In this document: piece by piece, positions 8,560 to 19,319 of the stretch
Layout of the letters: every line of letters starts with the position of its first letter
Numbering within the stretch: the first letter of the stretch is position 1
DNA from: Plasmodium coatneyi
Taxonomy: Eukaryota; Apicomplexa; Aconoidasida; Haemosporida; Plasmodiidae
Direction: 5' to 3'
NCBI RefSeq assembly: GCF_001680005.1
Contig: NC_033560.1
Location: 623,501-687,500, forward strand
DNA length: 64,000 nucleotides
Made by a program: the position numbers and the translations under genes
Notes under the pieces: generated by a model
The model's input: the letters and a program-made list of their open reading frames with translations, nothing else
The model's database searches: none
What the model was told of the DNA's origin: nothing

Positions 8560-10370
8560 TTATATTTGACCGTAACCTATATTGTTCCGGTGATGATGAC
8601 CTGGTGTATCATTATTTGCATTTGTTCCTGCTCCGGCCCTTGCTGCTCTTGTTCCTCTTTTGGGTGATCTATCATATATGCTAGAAGTATCTTCTCTGGA
8701 ATCTGCGATTGTTGAATCTGTTGTGGCGGAAGCTTCCGTTAATGTGTCGAATTCATTCCTGATGCTGGATCTTCCCTTTCTTCTGTTGCTTCTTCTTCCT
8801 GCACTATTTCCAGAAGAGTGGTTACCAAACCAAGAAAACCATGGTTTATACTGAAAGGAAGGGTTTATAAGGAAAGGGGTTAACACAGGGGTTAAGATGG
8901 TTATAGGGGTTAAAAGAGGGAAGGAGTCTAAAGAAAGGGAAGTAGGGTCTAAGAATGGAAGGAAGGTGTCTAAGGAGGGAAGGAAGGTCATTAGGGAGGA
9001 AGGGAAGAAAGGAGAGGTCTAAGGAGGATATAAGGAAGGAAGGGTCTAAGGATGGAAGAGTCTAAGGAAGGAAGAGCAAGGAAGGAAAGGAGTCTAAGGG
9101 GGGAAAGAAGGGGTCCAAGGAGGAAAAGAGGTTCTAAGGACGGAAAGGAGGTTCTAGGGAAGGAAAGGAAGGATCTAAGGGAGCGGGGTCTAAGGAAAGG
9201 CGGTCTAAGGAGGAAGGGAAGGAAAGATGGTCTAAGGAGGAGGAAGGATAGGGGGTCTAAGGAAGGAAGGGGAGGTCTAAGGAAGGAAGGGGAGGTCTAA
9301 GGAGGAAGGTTGTTAGGGTCGTTGGTGGAAGGAAGGTTGTTAAATATTTCAATTTTTTATTTTTAAAAATTTTGGATGCTTACTTTGTATAATAAAAACG
9401 GGGCACCGATTGTTGCTAGGGTGCCAAGGATGGAAGAGATGGAGGATGTTGTAGTAGCAGAACGAACGGCTTCTTCTTTTGCTAAGGATGCTGCTGCAGC
9501 TTCAGACTCTTTTGTTTGCTTCGCAGATTTTAAGTCACATGTCAGTTTTGGAAGTTTTGCTGCCTCACAATATACTTTGTACTTGTCTTTAAAATCGTCA
9601 CAGTAATCATTATTAGTGTCTGCAGTTGCGCAATATTGTTGTAATTTTTCACATGCATCAATAACGTTTTGGCGGTAAGTTGACCATTTTCCGTTACAAT
9701 CAGGGTCACCATTCTGGAAGTCCTTTTCTATGCTATTATAGTCGTAGGAATAGTCGAATACTTTTTTCATCTGGGGGAGAAGTGTTTCGTTAACATCGTT
9801 GTAATATTTTCTACATTTCTTGTTATAAGTAATTCCGTTTAGCTTTGGGTAAATTGTATTTAGCACGTCCGACAACTTCTTAGTGCCTAATTTGTCCCCA
9901 TATTTATCTCCTAGCCAATAATAAAAAAAATAACAAGGTGTATCATGGTTCACGGAGCTTGATGAGTTGTATATTCCACATGCGTAACAGTAAGCATGCG
10001 CAATTGTCTGGGCATCTTCAATAATTTGCGTGCACCCTGGAAATTTGCTCTCTAATTCAGTTCTTAACAGATCAGGCTGGACACCAGCCTTAGTACAGTC
10101 GTTCTTATCATCCGCCTCGAACTTATCATAAAACTCTTCCTTTGAACGTAAATTATTCGGATTCAATTCCTACAAATGTAATTCATATAATATGTATATA
10201 TATAGTGCACCCCTTGTATGTACTTCTGTTCATGTTGTAAAGAAAAGAAAAGAAGCAGGAAGGAAGGTTGTGTTACGGGTGTAAGGAGGGTTGGGGGGAA
10301 GGAAAGAAGGAAGGAGCAACCTTTCCCCTCAATATTGTTCTTAAATATTCGTTCTTACCGTTTCTGACAT
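8560..10370 (-). CDS. kir: KIR-type PIR variant antigen
   Basis: A complete three-exon KIR gene. Exon 1 (10359-10370) encodes MSET and ends at GTAAGA. Exon 2 (9384-10169, acceptor TTTGTAG) encodes 262 residues starting ELNPNNLRSKEEFYDKFE. It has the family cysteines, a CYFFYYWLG motif, and a membrane segment SSISSILGTLATIGAPFLL that ends in YK at donor GTAAGC. Exon 3 (8560-8850) encodes a 96-residue tail, starts YKPWFSWF, and is rich in R, S, N and T. Total about 362 residues with no break. The intron before exon 3 (8851-9383) is long for the family and is a GA-rich array on the plus strand, hence pyrimidine-rich in the transcript. The tail exon is bracketed by inverted minisatellites. The product should be a red-cell surface or exported antigen; this is family knowledge, not shown here. 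Confidence 0.85.
8861..9345. repeat. GA-rich tandem array inside KIR intron
   Basis: The array is built from units such as GGTCTAAGGAAGGAAGG. Its left end (8861-8920) is richer in GGGTTTA/GGGGTTAA units that look like decayed telomere repeats. It fills almost the whole intron between the KIR ectodomain and tail exons. Read in the gene's sense, each unit is a pyrimidine tract followed by TAG, which resembles a 3' splice site. Confidence 0.8.
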
Positions 10371-10417
10371 TGTTTATGTATGTATTCTTCATATATAGTA
10401 AATTTATATGTTATAAA

Positions 10418-10620
10418 AGGGTTGTGTTAAAAAGGTTGTGTTAAAAGGTTGTGTTAAAAGGTTGTGTTAAAATGTGTTGTGTTAAAGGTTGTGTTAGAAA
10501 CGTTGTGTTAGGAAGGTTGTGTTAAAATGTGTTGTGTTAAAAGGTTGTGTTAGGAAGGTTGTGTTAAAATGTGTTGTGTTAAAAGGTTGTGTTAGAAAGG
10601 TTGTGTTAAAGGTTGTGTTG
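10418..10620 (+). repeat. GTTGTGTTA minisatellite upstream of KIR
   Basis: About 16 units of 11-18 bases built on AAGGTTGTGTTA, some with an AATGTGTTGTGTTAAA variant, run head to tail. The array starts roughly 50 bases upstream of the KIR start codon at 10370, so it lies in the presumed promoter or 5' leader. Length polymorphism would be expected. Confidence 0.85.
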
Positions 10621-10789
10621 TACATATGTTTTTAGAATAAGAGTCATTTTGTATGTAAGTGTATAGGAAAATTTTTGCAAGCTCTTCCAACAATAATTAT
10701 GCAGAAATATTGAATCTTTATTTCTCCTTAACAGTACTACACATTGTTCAAATTTTTTGTGAACAACTGTACTACAGTATACATTATAC

Positions 10790-10821
<32 letters not shown>

Positions 10822-11364
10822 CACTCTATGCATATGTTATTAAAATAATAAAATATAAAACAAACTTATTCTTCAAATAGCAAATATACAATGTATAAAA
10901 AGAATAAATGAAACTTCCTTAACACATACCTTACCTATGCATTTACTACATTACTGAATTACATATAATTATTCATAACATTATATTGTTTCTTGCGCAC
11001 TCCTTCAACTATGTTCATAGGGTAGGACGCAAATTCCTTTTTTTTTATCCCGACTGAGCACAAGAAAAATTTTGAGCTCCTTGCTATTTATTGCATATTT
11101 TCTTGTAATTCAAAAGGACGGATTATTAAAAAATTGTTAACATATGTGTAGTATAACAAATATGTGTAGTATAACTAATATGTGTGAAACGTACCTTCCT
11201 TTCCTTTCTTTTCTTTTAAAGGGGGGGATGTGCGTACGCATATTTATTAATATTTATTCATATTCATTGAAATAACTCAATTATATAGGGCAAAGGAATT
11301 ATGGATGAAACACGAAGGAAGGGAATGGAAGGGGGGAACTGTGCATGGAATTATATTTATATAT

Positions 11365-11446
11365 ACTCCATTTTCCTTCCACTTTATATTTTTCTTCTTC
11401 ATCTGCATTTTTAAAATAACATACACATATATATATATTATTTAAA
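11365..11446. repeat. Dispersed block shared with 6077-6140
   Basis: Both copies begin ACTCCA, share TTTCCTTCCACTTTATAT, then TTTTTAAAATAACATA and end TTATTTAAA. Both lie 220-320 bases past the stop codon of a minus-strand exported gene and in the same orientation. This points to a shared 3' flanking element or a duplicated segment. Confidence 0.6.
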
Positions 11447-11667
11447 AATTTGTGAGCACTTCTTTCTTGTTCGTTTAAAAAAATTTAAAAAAAAAAAGAA
11501 AAAAAAGTTAAAAAAGAATGGAGTAAAGAAGAAAAAAAAAAAAAGTGTGTGTCATTTTGCTTCTTTTCTACACTGTATAAATTTATGCGGTTAGGTCATA
11601 TATATATGCTCGCTTCACCCCACTTTTGGGAAGGGGTGGAAGTAAGGACACATTCACCCATTTTATG

Positions 11668-13111
11668 TTACATACTATGATAATGCACATTTCTCCTTTG
11701 CTTTGATTGTTGTCTTTGTTGCTGCGTTCGTCGTCTATTATTATTCGTTCTGTTGGACGTTGCAGTAGTGTATAAAGAAGAATTGTCTTCTGTTAAATTG
11801 GATGAGGAATAACCTACTGTTGAAGCGTATGTTGAGCTGTCTTCCGTAAGCGTATCGAAGGCACTTCTAGTTGCTGCTCTTCTTCCTCCTCTATTGCTGC
11901 TGTTGTTGCTATTCCCACCGAAGAAGGTGTTTTTTATTCCAGAAGGTAGAAGATTATACTGAAAATTGTTAAGGAAAGGAAGTGGAAATGTGTATTATTT
12001 ATATATATACCTCATATATACGTACATATATATGTATATATAATGTGCAGTATACAGTTTATTTTCTATGTATTTATTGTTCTATATATGAAAAGAAAAT
12101 GAATGGATAGTGTGCGTATATATTCATTCTATTCTATCCACACACACACACACACATTTTTTTCAGTTGTTATTGCAACTAGTACCTTATATGAAAAGAA
12201 AGTAGCGAATCCAAGTGCTCCTATAGAAAATATAGACGAAATGGCAGCAGTGGCGGTGCTGTTTCCAAGCGTGGGTAATGGAGTGCATGTTAATTGGGAT
12301 AGTTCGTCCTCCTCACAATAATTTTCAATTCCTTCGTTTTTCTGATTAAACCAAATACAATATGGATCGCTCCTAGTACTTCCCATATTACAATTCGTAC
12401 TTATAGCTCCACACGCTGATTTAATTTTTTCCATGTAGGCATTATAATCACTGTCACAATTTTTTCCATTATTAGTTAAATGACTCTGCAGTGTTGTATA
12501 ATCCTTGTAGTAATCATATACTGTTTTCCTCTCATTGAAACTTTTTCCATTAACACTTCCACAAAGAACCTCCTTATTCCCCGCTTTACACTTATTCGTC
12601 ATCTCCCCACAGAGCAAAGACATGATGCCTACGAATGAACCATCATCTGGATTAGCATTCCACAATATATCACCAATCCAAAAATATAAGAAATTATAAC
12701 GTTCATTATTCGGTGGTGAACCCCCTATGTCCATGTTACATGCGGCACAGGAGCCACGCAGAATTTTATGCTCATATGCTTCCTTCTTAGGGAAAACATC
12801 TACACCTTCCTTTACACCCTCTCTGCATGGGTTGCTACATTCCTCTGTGCTCGTTTCGAATTTGTTGTAAAATTGTTCCCGTGAAGGTAACTTTTCCAGG
12901 AGTTTAGCCTGTATGTTCAAATGAACAGAATATATATATATATATGGACATTCCATTCCATGTGTGTTTTCATCTACATGAGATGGATGATGAATGATGG
13001 ATCATGTATACAAATATGTGTGTGCGGATATTTATTTATTCATATTAAAAAAAAGAAAGAAATAATAACCGTTCGTCCTGCTCCTTTTCCGGTTCCTGTG
13101 ATGGGTGTCAT
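11668..13111 (-). CDS. kir: KIR-type PIR variant antigen
   Basis: Exon 2 (12186-12908, acceptor CATACAG) encodes 241 residues starting AKLLEKLPSREQFYNKFE. It has the family cysteines (for example GSCAACNMD, FLYFWIGD, KSACGAISTNC) and a membrane segment AAISSIFSIGALGFATFF ending SYK at donor GTACTA. Exon 3 (11668-11958, acceptor TTTTCAG) encodes a 96-residue tail starting YNLLPSGIKNTFFGG and ending in a QQQR/RRN-rich stretch; it is open throughout. The best first exon is 13070-13111, 14 codons starting MTPITG in phase, but its donor is GTTATT, which is weak, so the start is tentative. Total about 351 residues. No lesion is seen. The role as a variant exported antigen is from family knowledge. 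Its tail exon is 291 bases, as in the two other intact KIR genes. Confidence 0.8.
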
Positions 13112-15279
13112 TGTTTACATATGTATGTACATATTTTTTTGTGTATATAATACATGTATATTAAAAGGGTCTATATATTCAAAAAAAAAAAGGGAGGGAG
13201 TATAATGATTGTGCTAGTTTGATAATGATTATAAATATGGGGGAAAAAATAATGATGTTTTTATTTTTTTTTCCCCCTCTTTTTCCTCCCTTTATAATTA
13301 AAAAATTGAGCGAGCACTTTTTTCATTTGCTCTTTAATGTTGTTAATAGGACGGAATTAATTATAAAAATTTGTAAGCATTGTGAACATGGTGAACATGG
13401 TGAACATACATGTACTCTTTTTTCTATACATGCTTTACTATTTTTGTTTAAGGGAAGTGTTATTATAAATTGATCAAACATACATGCGCATCTATTTTAT
13501 GCAGTTAATATATATATGTGCTGCAGAGCACCTTACCTTCTGTATGTGCAAAGAGCACATCTTTTCTCCTTTCCTCCAGCCCTCTTCATTTCCTTACCTC
13601 GTACCCTCCTTCTTCCCTTAATATGTGCACACCGTTTACCATAATAGTAAATGAAGAGTGTACATATTTATAAAAAGAATGCAGAAGGAAGGAGGAATAT
13701 AACACATAAAGAATTAAATGAATAATACATTCCGTGGAAAAAAAAAAGAAGAAACATATGTTCACGAAAATGTTTTATAATATAGCAGAATATGGGAAAT
13801 ATTCATTACATAGTAATTTCAAAGAAGTAGGAACTGTGTATGCCAACCTTAGGTTCTACTCCTAATTAAGTTCCCTCCCCCTCCCTTCTTTACATTCATT
13901 CTTTTTCCCCCTTATGCGCTAATTACTTCTTATTTATTGCTTCCTTCATATATATATATGTGTATTTTATACATCCACCCTAAAAAATGTATTCATTGTG
14001 TCCTATAGTTCCTACATCCTATATGTATGTAAAATTATATATATAACTACATCACTTTTCCATTAAAATTGGAATGGGGGGGGAGGAAGAAATATAATAT
14101 GTGCACATCCCTCCTTTCAGTGACCCACATGGGCAGGCAAATGTAAGTTCCTTGCCAAAAATTGTTAATGTTATTATGGTTGTTCCTCGTATGATGATAC
14201 AGAGTTCGTTCCCCACGCAGACACTATCATAAATTACAACAGTGGCAGACATTTGCACGGATAATTATTTTAGGTGGGCCCACCACATTAGTCCATCCCG
14301 GCGCATCTACGGAGGTCTATATGGGAATCTATTATTTAGTATAATATGGACAGTACTTATTCTATAAAACACTGCCATTTTTTTGACTCTTCTATGTGGA
14401 GAATGCACTTCCTTCGCTCTCTCCTTTAAGGGAAGGGGGGAAGGGAAGCGCTCAAATACAGTACAGTAGACGCCGAATACAGTACAGTGGCAAACACTGA
14501 ATCATTTATTATTATGTGTACAACATTTGTGAGAGGGAATGTTGTTCATTCTTCCTCAAGAAGGAGGAGGAATGTTGTTCCCCTTGGGGGAAGGTTCATA
14601 TATAAAAATTTATAAGAGCACTTCCCACAGGACGATTAATTCTATATAAAAAGAACTTAATATGGATCATTATTCTAAAACAATTAACTTCAGGCTACTC
14701 TATAGCGTGTTTGTTTTCGCATGGACTATTTTACGTGTGTGTACACACATGTGTAAGCAAATTTGGAGGTACCACCACACACCCCTTGGTAGATGTAGAA
14801 GCGGCAGTGGAAGGGGGAAGATGATGCACAGGGGAGGGGGGCACACAATTTTTGGAAGTGCCTAAAGAGTTTACACTTTAAAGCATTTTTAGTTGCTTTC
14901 ACAATTACTGCAAGAATCAAATGGTGAGTTGTGCCTGAGAGAGTTATTTGCACACTGCCATAAATAAAAATGAATCAAGGGGATATTAAATAAATGACAA
15001 AAAACTACTAAACAAATATTACTATCCGCGTAAAATTAAGAATAGCAATGAATAAAATGAATACAAAAAAAAAAGGGGGCCACAAGCTTTCTAAGCATAA
15101 TCATGCTTACGATAAAATGAAAAATTGTGCGCCTTGAGTTTTAAGTCCAGATGGGCATAAACGTGGGAGGAAATTTCCTTACTGCACAGTTTCGTTTAAT
15201 CACTCTATTTTGCATTGGTTGTCTTAGTTTCGGTTGATTTGACTTGCTTAGCTTTACTTTCTTCTGGGTTTGGTTTGCC
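13112..15279. other. Noncoding spacer, no gene recognised
   Basis: AT-rich sequence with several short open frames, none with an intron-bounded or family-like reading. A short GAACATGGT triplication is at about 13382-13406. The window switches here from KIR genes to PHIST genes. The right end is the 3' flank of the PHIST gene. Confidence 0.5.
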
Positions 15280-16692
15280 CTATATTTGCTTCCCACCCTG
15301 CTTAGTTTCCTTCCCATCTTGCTTCTTTTCCTTCCTATTTTTCTTCTTTTCCTTCCTATTTTTTTTCCTTTCTTTCCTATCCTTCTTCTTCCCTTTTTCA
15401 TGTTGCTCCTTTTCCTTACCATCGGATTTCTTTTCTTCTAAGCTTGACTCTTCTTCCTGTACGTTTGTCTTTTTCTCTTTTCCTTTTGATTTCTTCCCCT
15501 TTCCATCTGATTTATCCTCCATTTCTGTTTCTTCCGAGTCTTCTTTGATTTGTTCCCCTTCCTCATCAATTTGCTCTGCTTCGTCATCGAATAGTTCCTC
15601 TATTTCTTTCAAATACTGCAACATCATTTCCTGCTTCTTCTTTAAGGCGTCTTCATCTTTCTTTTTCTCTTCTGTTTGTTCTTCTTTCGGTTTAACCTCT
15701 ACTGGGTTCACAGCTTGTTCTACGTTTACTTGTTCCTCGTCGTAGTCATCATCATCATCATCATCATACTCGTCGTCATCCTCTCCCTTTCTGTGTTTTT
15801 TCATCGATCTCCTAAGAACCTTCACTTTACGTACACTCAAGGCTTTCCATTTTCTTTCACTAAATTTTGTGAAACTTTTGCATATCGTCTTAAGGTTCTT
15901 AGTGAATTCATCATATTCGCCTCGGCAGATAATTCCTACCCTTCCATTTCCTGCAAAATCGAACATGCTCTCGATGCAAAAATCTTCCATTTCATTCAGA
16001 TCTCCAATTAACCCTGCCTCGCATTCCTCCCAAATATTGTCCAGCATATCTTCAGGTATTGCATATTTTAAGGTACGCTTATAAAACCGCTTCCTTAAAG
16101 ACTCCATCATTTTATAGTAACCTTTTTTCAAATGTTTAAAATAACGGTAACTTCCTATGTATGCATCTTTCAGATTCAGTCGTAACATTCCGGAGACATA
16201 CATCATATTCAGCTTTATTCTTTTTTTTAAATATTTGTTCAAGTCTTCCTCCGTGCATCCTATGGGAAATTTTCTATTTGATTCCACCACAACTTCATTT
16301 TCACTTTTACCTTGGCGATCTGCAACTTTAACGGGGCAAGTAACTTCACTTGCGCAGCACTTGGCTAACCGTCTCTGCAATCTCCTTCCGCGTAGAAGAA
16401 GAGGGCAATTGTGTTCCATCCCAGGAACTATGTTCTGTGAGGGTTAACATAAAAAAAGGGGTAGCCATATATAACAGTGTTCACTTCGCTACGGTCTGCT
16501 TAGCTAGTAGAAAAATACAGCTTATCCTAATGGGAGTGAGAAAAAAGTGCGCTGCTAATATATAATACTATACCAACGCGCCTACGGTGGTTTGCTTCTT
16601 ACCGAATATAAAAAGACGAGCAAAAGGATCAATAATGAGCTCCTGCTTCGCCTGGAAAAGGCGGACGTACTTACGCTTACAACGTCTATCAT
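15280..16692 (-). CDS. PHIST (PRESAN-domain) exported protein
   Basis: A two-exon exported-protein gene. Exon 1 (16603-16692) encodes 30 residues ending in the hydrophobic stretch SSLLILLLVFLYS, with donor GTAAGA. Exon 2 (15280-16434, acceptor CTCACAG) starts NIVPGME. The PRESAN domain spans about residues 86-226 and has the usual helical pattern with the conserved Trp (DNIWEECEAGLIGDL). After it come an Asp/Glu run near 248-263 and a long Lys/Glu tail with KKNRKEK-type repeats. Total about 414 residues. PHIST proteins are exported to the red cell and often bind the host membrane skeleton. Charged tails like this occur in skeleton-binding family members, but binding here is inferred. The export motif is unclear: RRLQR and RRLAK near residues 47-55 have R-x-L but not the expected fifth residue. 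It is head to head with the PHIST gene at 19320. Confidence 0.85.
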
Positions 16693-19319
16693 TGTGGCTA
16701 GTTATTGGAAAAATGTAAGACAAAGGGCGCCTTGTTATTTAAAAAAAAAAAAAAAATGCTTCCATTATGGACAAAGGGCAGGTACAATTATTGAGTTGTG
16801 CTAAACGGTGAGTGCATTTCGTTCTTATAAGAATCCTCCCCCCTTTTATTAAATTCTCCTTTTTTATAAATGCTTTTCTTTAAAAATGTTCCTTCTGTAA
16901 GAACACCTTTTTTTAAAATTTTCACTTTTCAAAACGGTAAAAAAAAAAAAAAAAATTAGAGAAAAAAAAAAAGATGCTATAACGAGGCATTCAACTCATA
17001 ACGTCGGCGGCAAGAAGTTCCTTTTTCATCAACCGTATGCAAACAATTTGAACCCTTTTATTGATTCAGAGCACCAGTTAAAAAATAAATATAGGCGCGG
17101 CTGCTCCTAATCAGGGGGGGGGGGCTGTTCCTTGTAGAAGAGCTGCCCCTTTTATAAGTGTCAGTATACTTTTTTTTTTTCCCCCCTTATTTTTTCAATT
17201 CCAACGCGTTATATATATATTTCGCATACCTCCTAATTTGTGGCCTTATTAAGCACTTTAGAAAAAATAATATAGTGCCCGCGTGTCGGTTACTTTTTTT
17301 TTTCAAATTCATCGAGCTCTAAAACTATACATATAACGGCGTTGTTCGTCATTTCAGAATTTAGTTCACTGATTCTTTTTTCCCCTTAATAAATTCCGCG
17401 GTAGACTATACTGTGCATAAGTTTGTTTGCTCTTCTCCGTAACTATTCTTGTAAACTTCCGTTCCCAAATATCACTTTATAATTTTTTAAAAGCAGAAGC
17501 GAGCTGTTCTACTTTGGATTTACCTTATAATGTGTTCTCATAGGGGGATACAGAATTAGCACTATATCAGTGAGAGAGTCAATTTTCTTCTGTGCATTAA
17601 AAAAAAAAAAAAAAAACGTTACACATAGGCTAAGCGTTCTCAAATTTTGCCCCCTTCTAACAAGTCCTGCTATATGCCGTTTGAGCCGAATTGAGCATCA
17701 CGCCGTATATTTTCATTTACGCTCAAAGAAACTCTCTAAATTGTCGCACAACAGCCATTATGATAAGGAGAAAAAACACGCACATTGAAGCGCGCAAATA
17801 AACGCGCCAAAAAAAAAAAAAAAAAATGTAGAAAAGATGTTGCATTTTTTTTTTTCCTTTCAAAAAGGCATATGTTGTGCATGTACGCCAAACCAAAACA
17901 TATAAGCTACCAAACTCGTGATACACAAATGCACATCTCCGAAAATGAAAATATGGATGCGCATTTTTTACATAAAATAATAACCACGCCGATGCAAAAT
18001 GTATGTCCATTCTTTGCATGTTCAGCGAGGTAAACCGCAAAGGGTAAGGTGGAATACAGTCCAATTTTTATAATTATACATCACCACAATGGTCTTCACT
18101 TTTTCCCCCCACGGCCGCAATGGATTTTGAAATTAAAGCAAAGTGATAGAGAGGAATATTTCCAGCCACTGCCTTTTCTATAACAAAGAACAAATTGTGC
18201 GCTTCCGAGTGTTGTAAGAATGGTCACTTTGGAGGAAGCACCTTTATAAAGTCAACCCCAACGACGGGTCACTTTTACTGATATATAAATGTGATCATGC
18301 ATGATGATGCATGGATAATGCTAAAATTCAAGCCTCCTTTAAAAAGGACAAAGCATACATACGCTACCGAAATGTTGACAGGCGTACTGCTAAGGGGAAA
18401 AATGATATGGGCACGAAGCGATGACCCCAAAATGAAAAAACACCCCAACCAAACATGTTCCCCTTTCTATAAACTTTTAATTCAGATGTTCGCCATTTTG
18501 TGCTATGGATTGACTAATGGCAAAAAAGAAAAAAAAAAAAAAAAAAAAGTTAATTCTTCTCTACTTGGTGGAGTTTATAGCAAATTAGTATTTAAAAATA
18601 AAATAAATAAAATAAGAAATAGCAGGTAGGGTTTACATTTATTTTAACGAAAAAATATTGTTCTTTTTTTTCTGTTGTACCTTCTTATTATGCTAATCTA
18701 TTTTCATTACTATTAAATCACAAAACGGGGTTGCTCATATTATGCCTAAGCGGTTAGCTCACATATACAGCATGTAGCATCCCGCGGTAATTTATTTTTT
18801 TCTCTTTTTACCTTTTTTTTAACGGCATAAGTAGTGAATCCTAGTTATTCTTCCAAAAAAATAATATTTCTATAATTCATAAATGGGGGATTCCTTCACT
18901 ACGGTGCATATAGAATTATTAGCACAGCTACCTGAAGTTCGATTATACAACATCTTTTTTTCTGTTCTATACCCACTTCAGTAGTATGTAGTACCTGTAC
19001 AATTCGCGCGTTTGTACTTTTTTTTTGAGTTAAAGGTTTTTGTTCGCTTAGATAAAACACGTCAAAAGGGTATTTTTTTTTTTTTTTTTTTTTTTTTTTG
19101 CGCCAAAAAAAGAGCACATGTTGTTATATACTTCTGATAATAGCAATTTGCTTTCAAGTCTTTTTTTCTTCAGTCACAGTTATGCTAAATTGAGAATCTG
19201 AGTTGTAAAGCATATTCTCGCGGTTTAAGTAGCTTTCGTCCATTTTAGAATGAATACCTACGTAGGTATAGGTGTACCTACAAATGTTCGTTTAAACCTC
19301 AATTTTTGGTAACACAAAA
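16693..19319. other. Shared upstream region of two PHIST genes
   Basis: A 2.6 kb divergent intergenic region with long A and T runs (for example 17596-17616, 18526-18548, 19071-19099). It should hold both promoters. No coding exon was recognised; the short open frames carry homopolymers and lack family resemblance. Confidence 0.55.

Larger units (their letters stand above)
10371..11667. other. Noncoding spacer between two KIR genes
   Basis: This holds the upstream region of the KIR gene ending at 10370, including the GTTGTGTTA minisatellite, then AT-rich sequence with a (TA)n run near 10790-10815, and the 3' flank of the next KIR gene. The block at 11365-11446 resembles 6077-6140. No gene was recognised. 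Confidence 0.55.

Noticed and set aside
9052..9300. Arg/Lys/Gly/Glu-rich plus-strand open frame
   Set aside because: It is the GA-rich intron array read on the antisense strand of the KIR gene.
15215..15745. Phe/Ser/Cys-rich 176-codon plus-strand frame
   Set aside because: It is antisense to the Lys/Glu tail of the PHIST gene.
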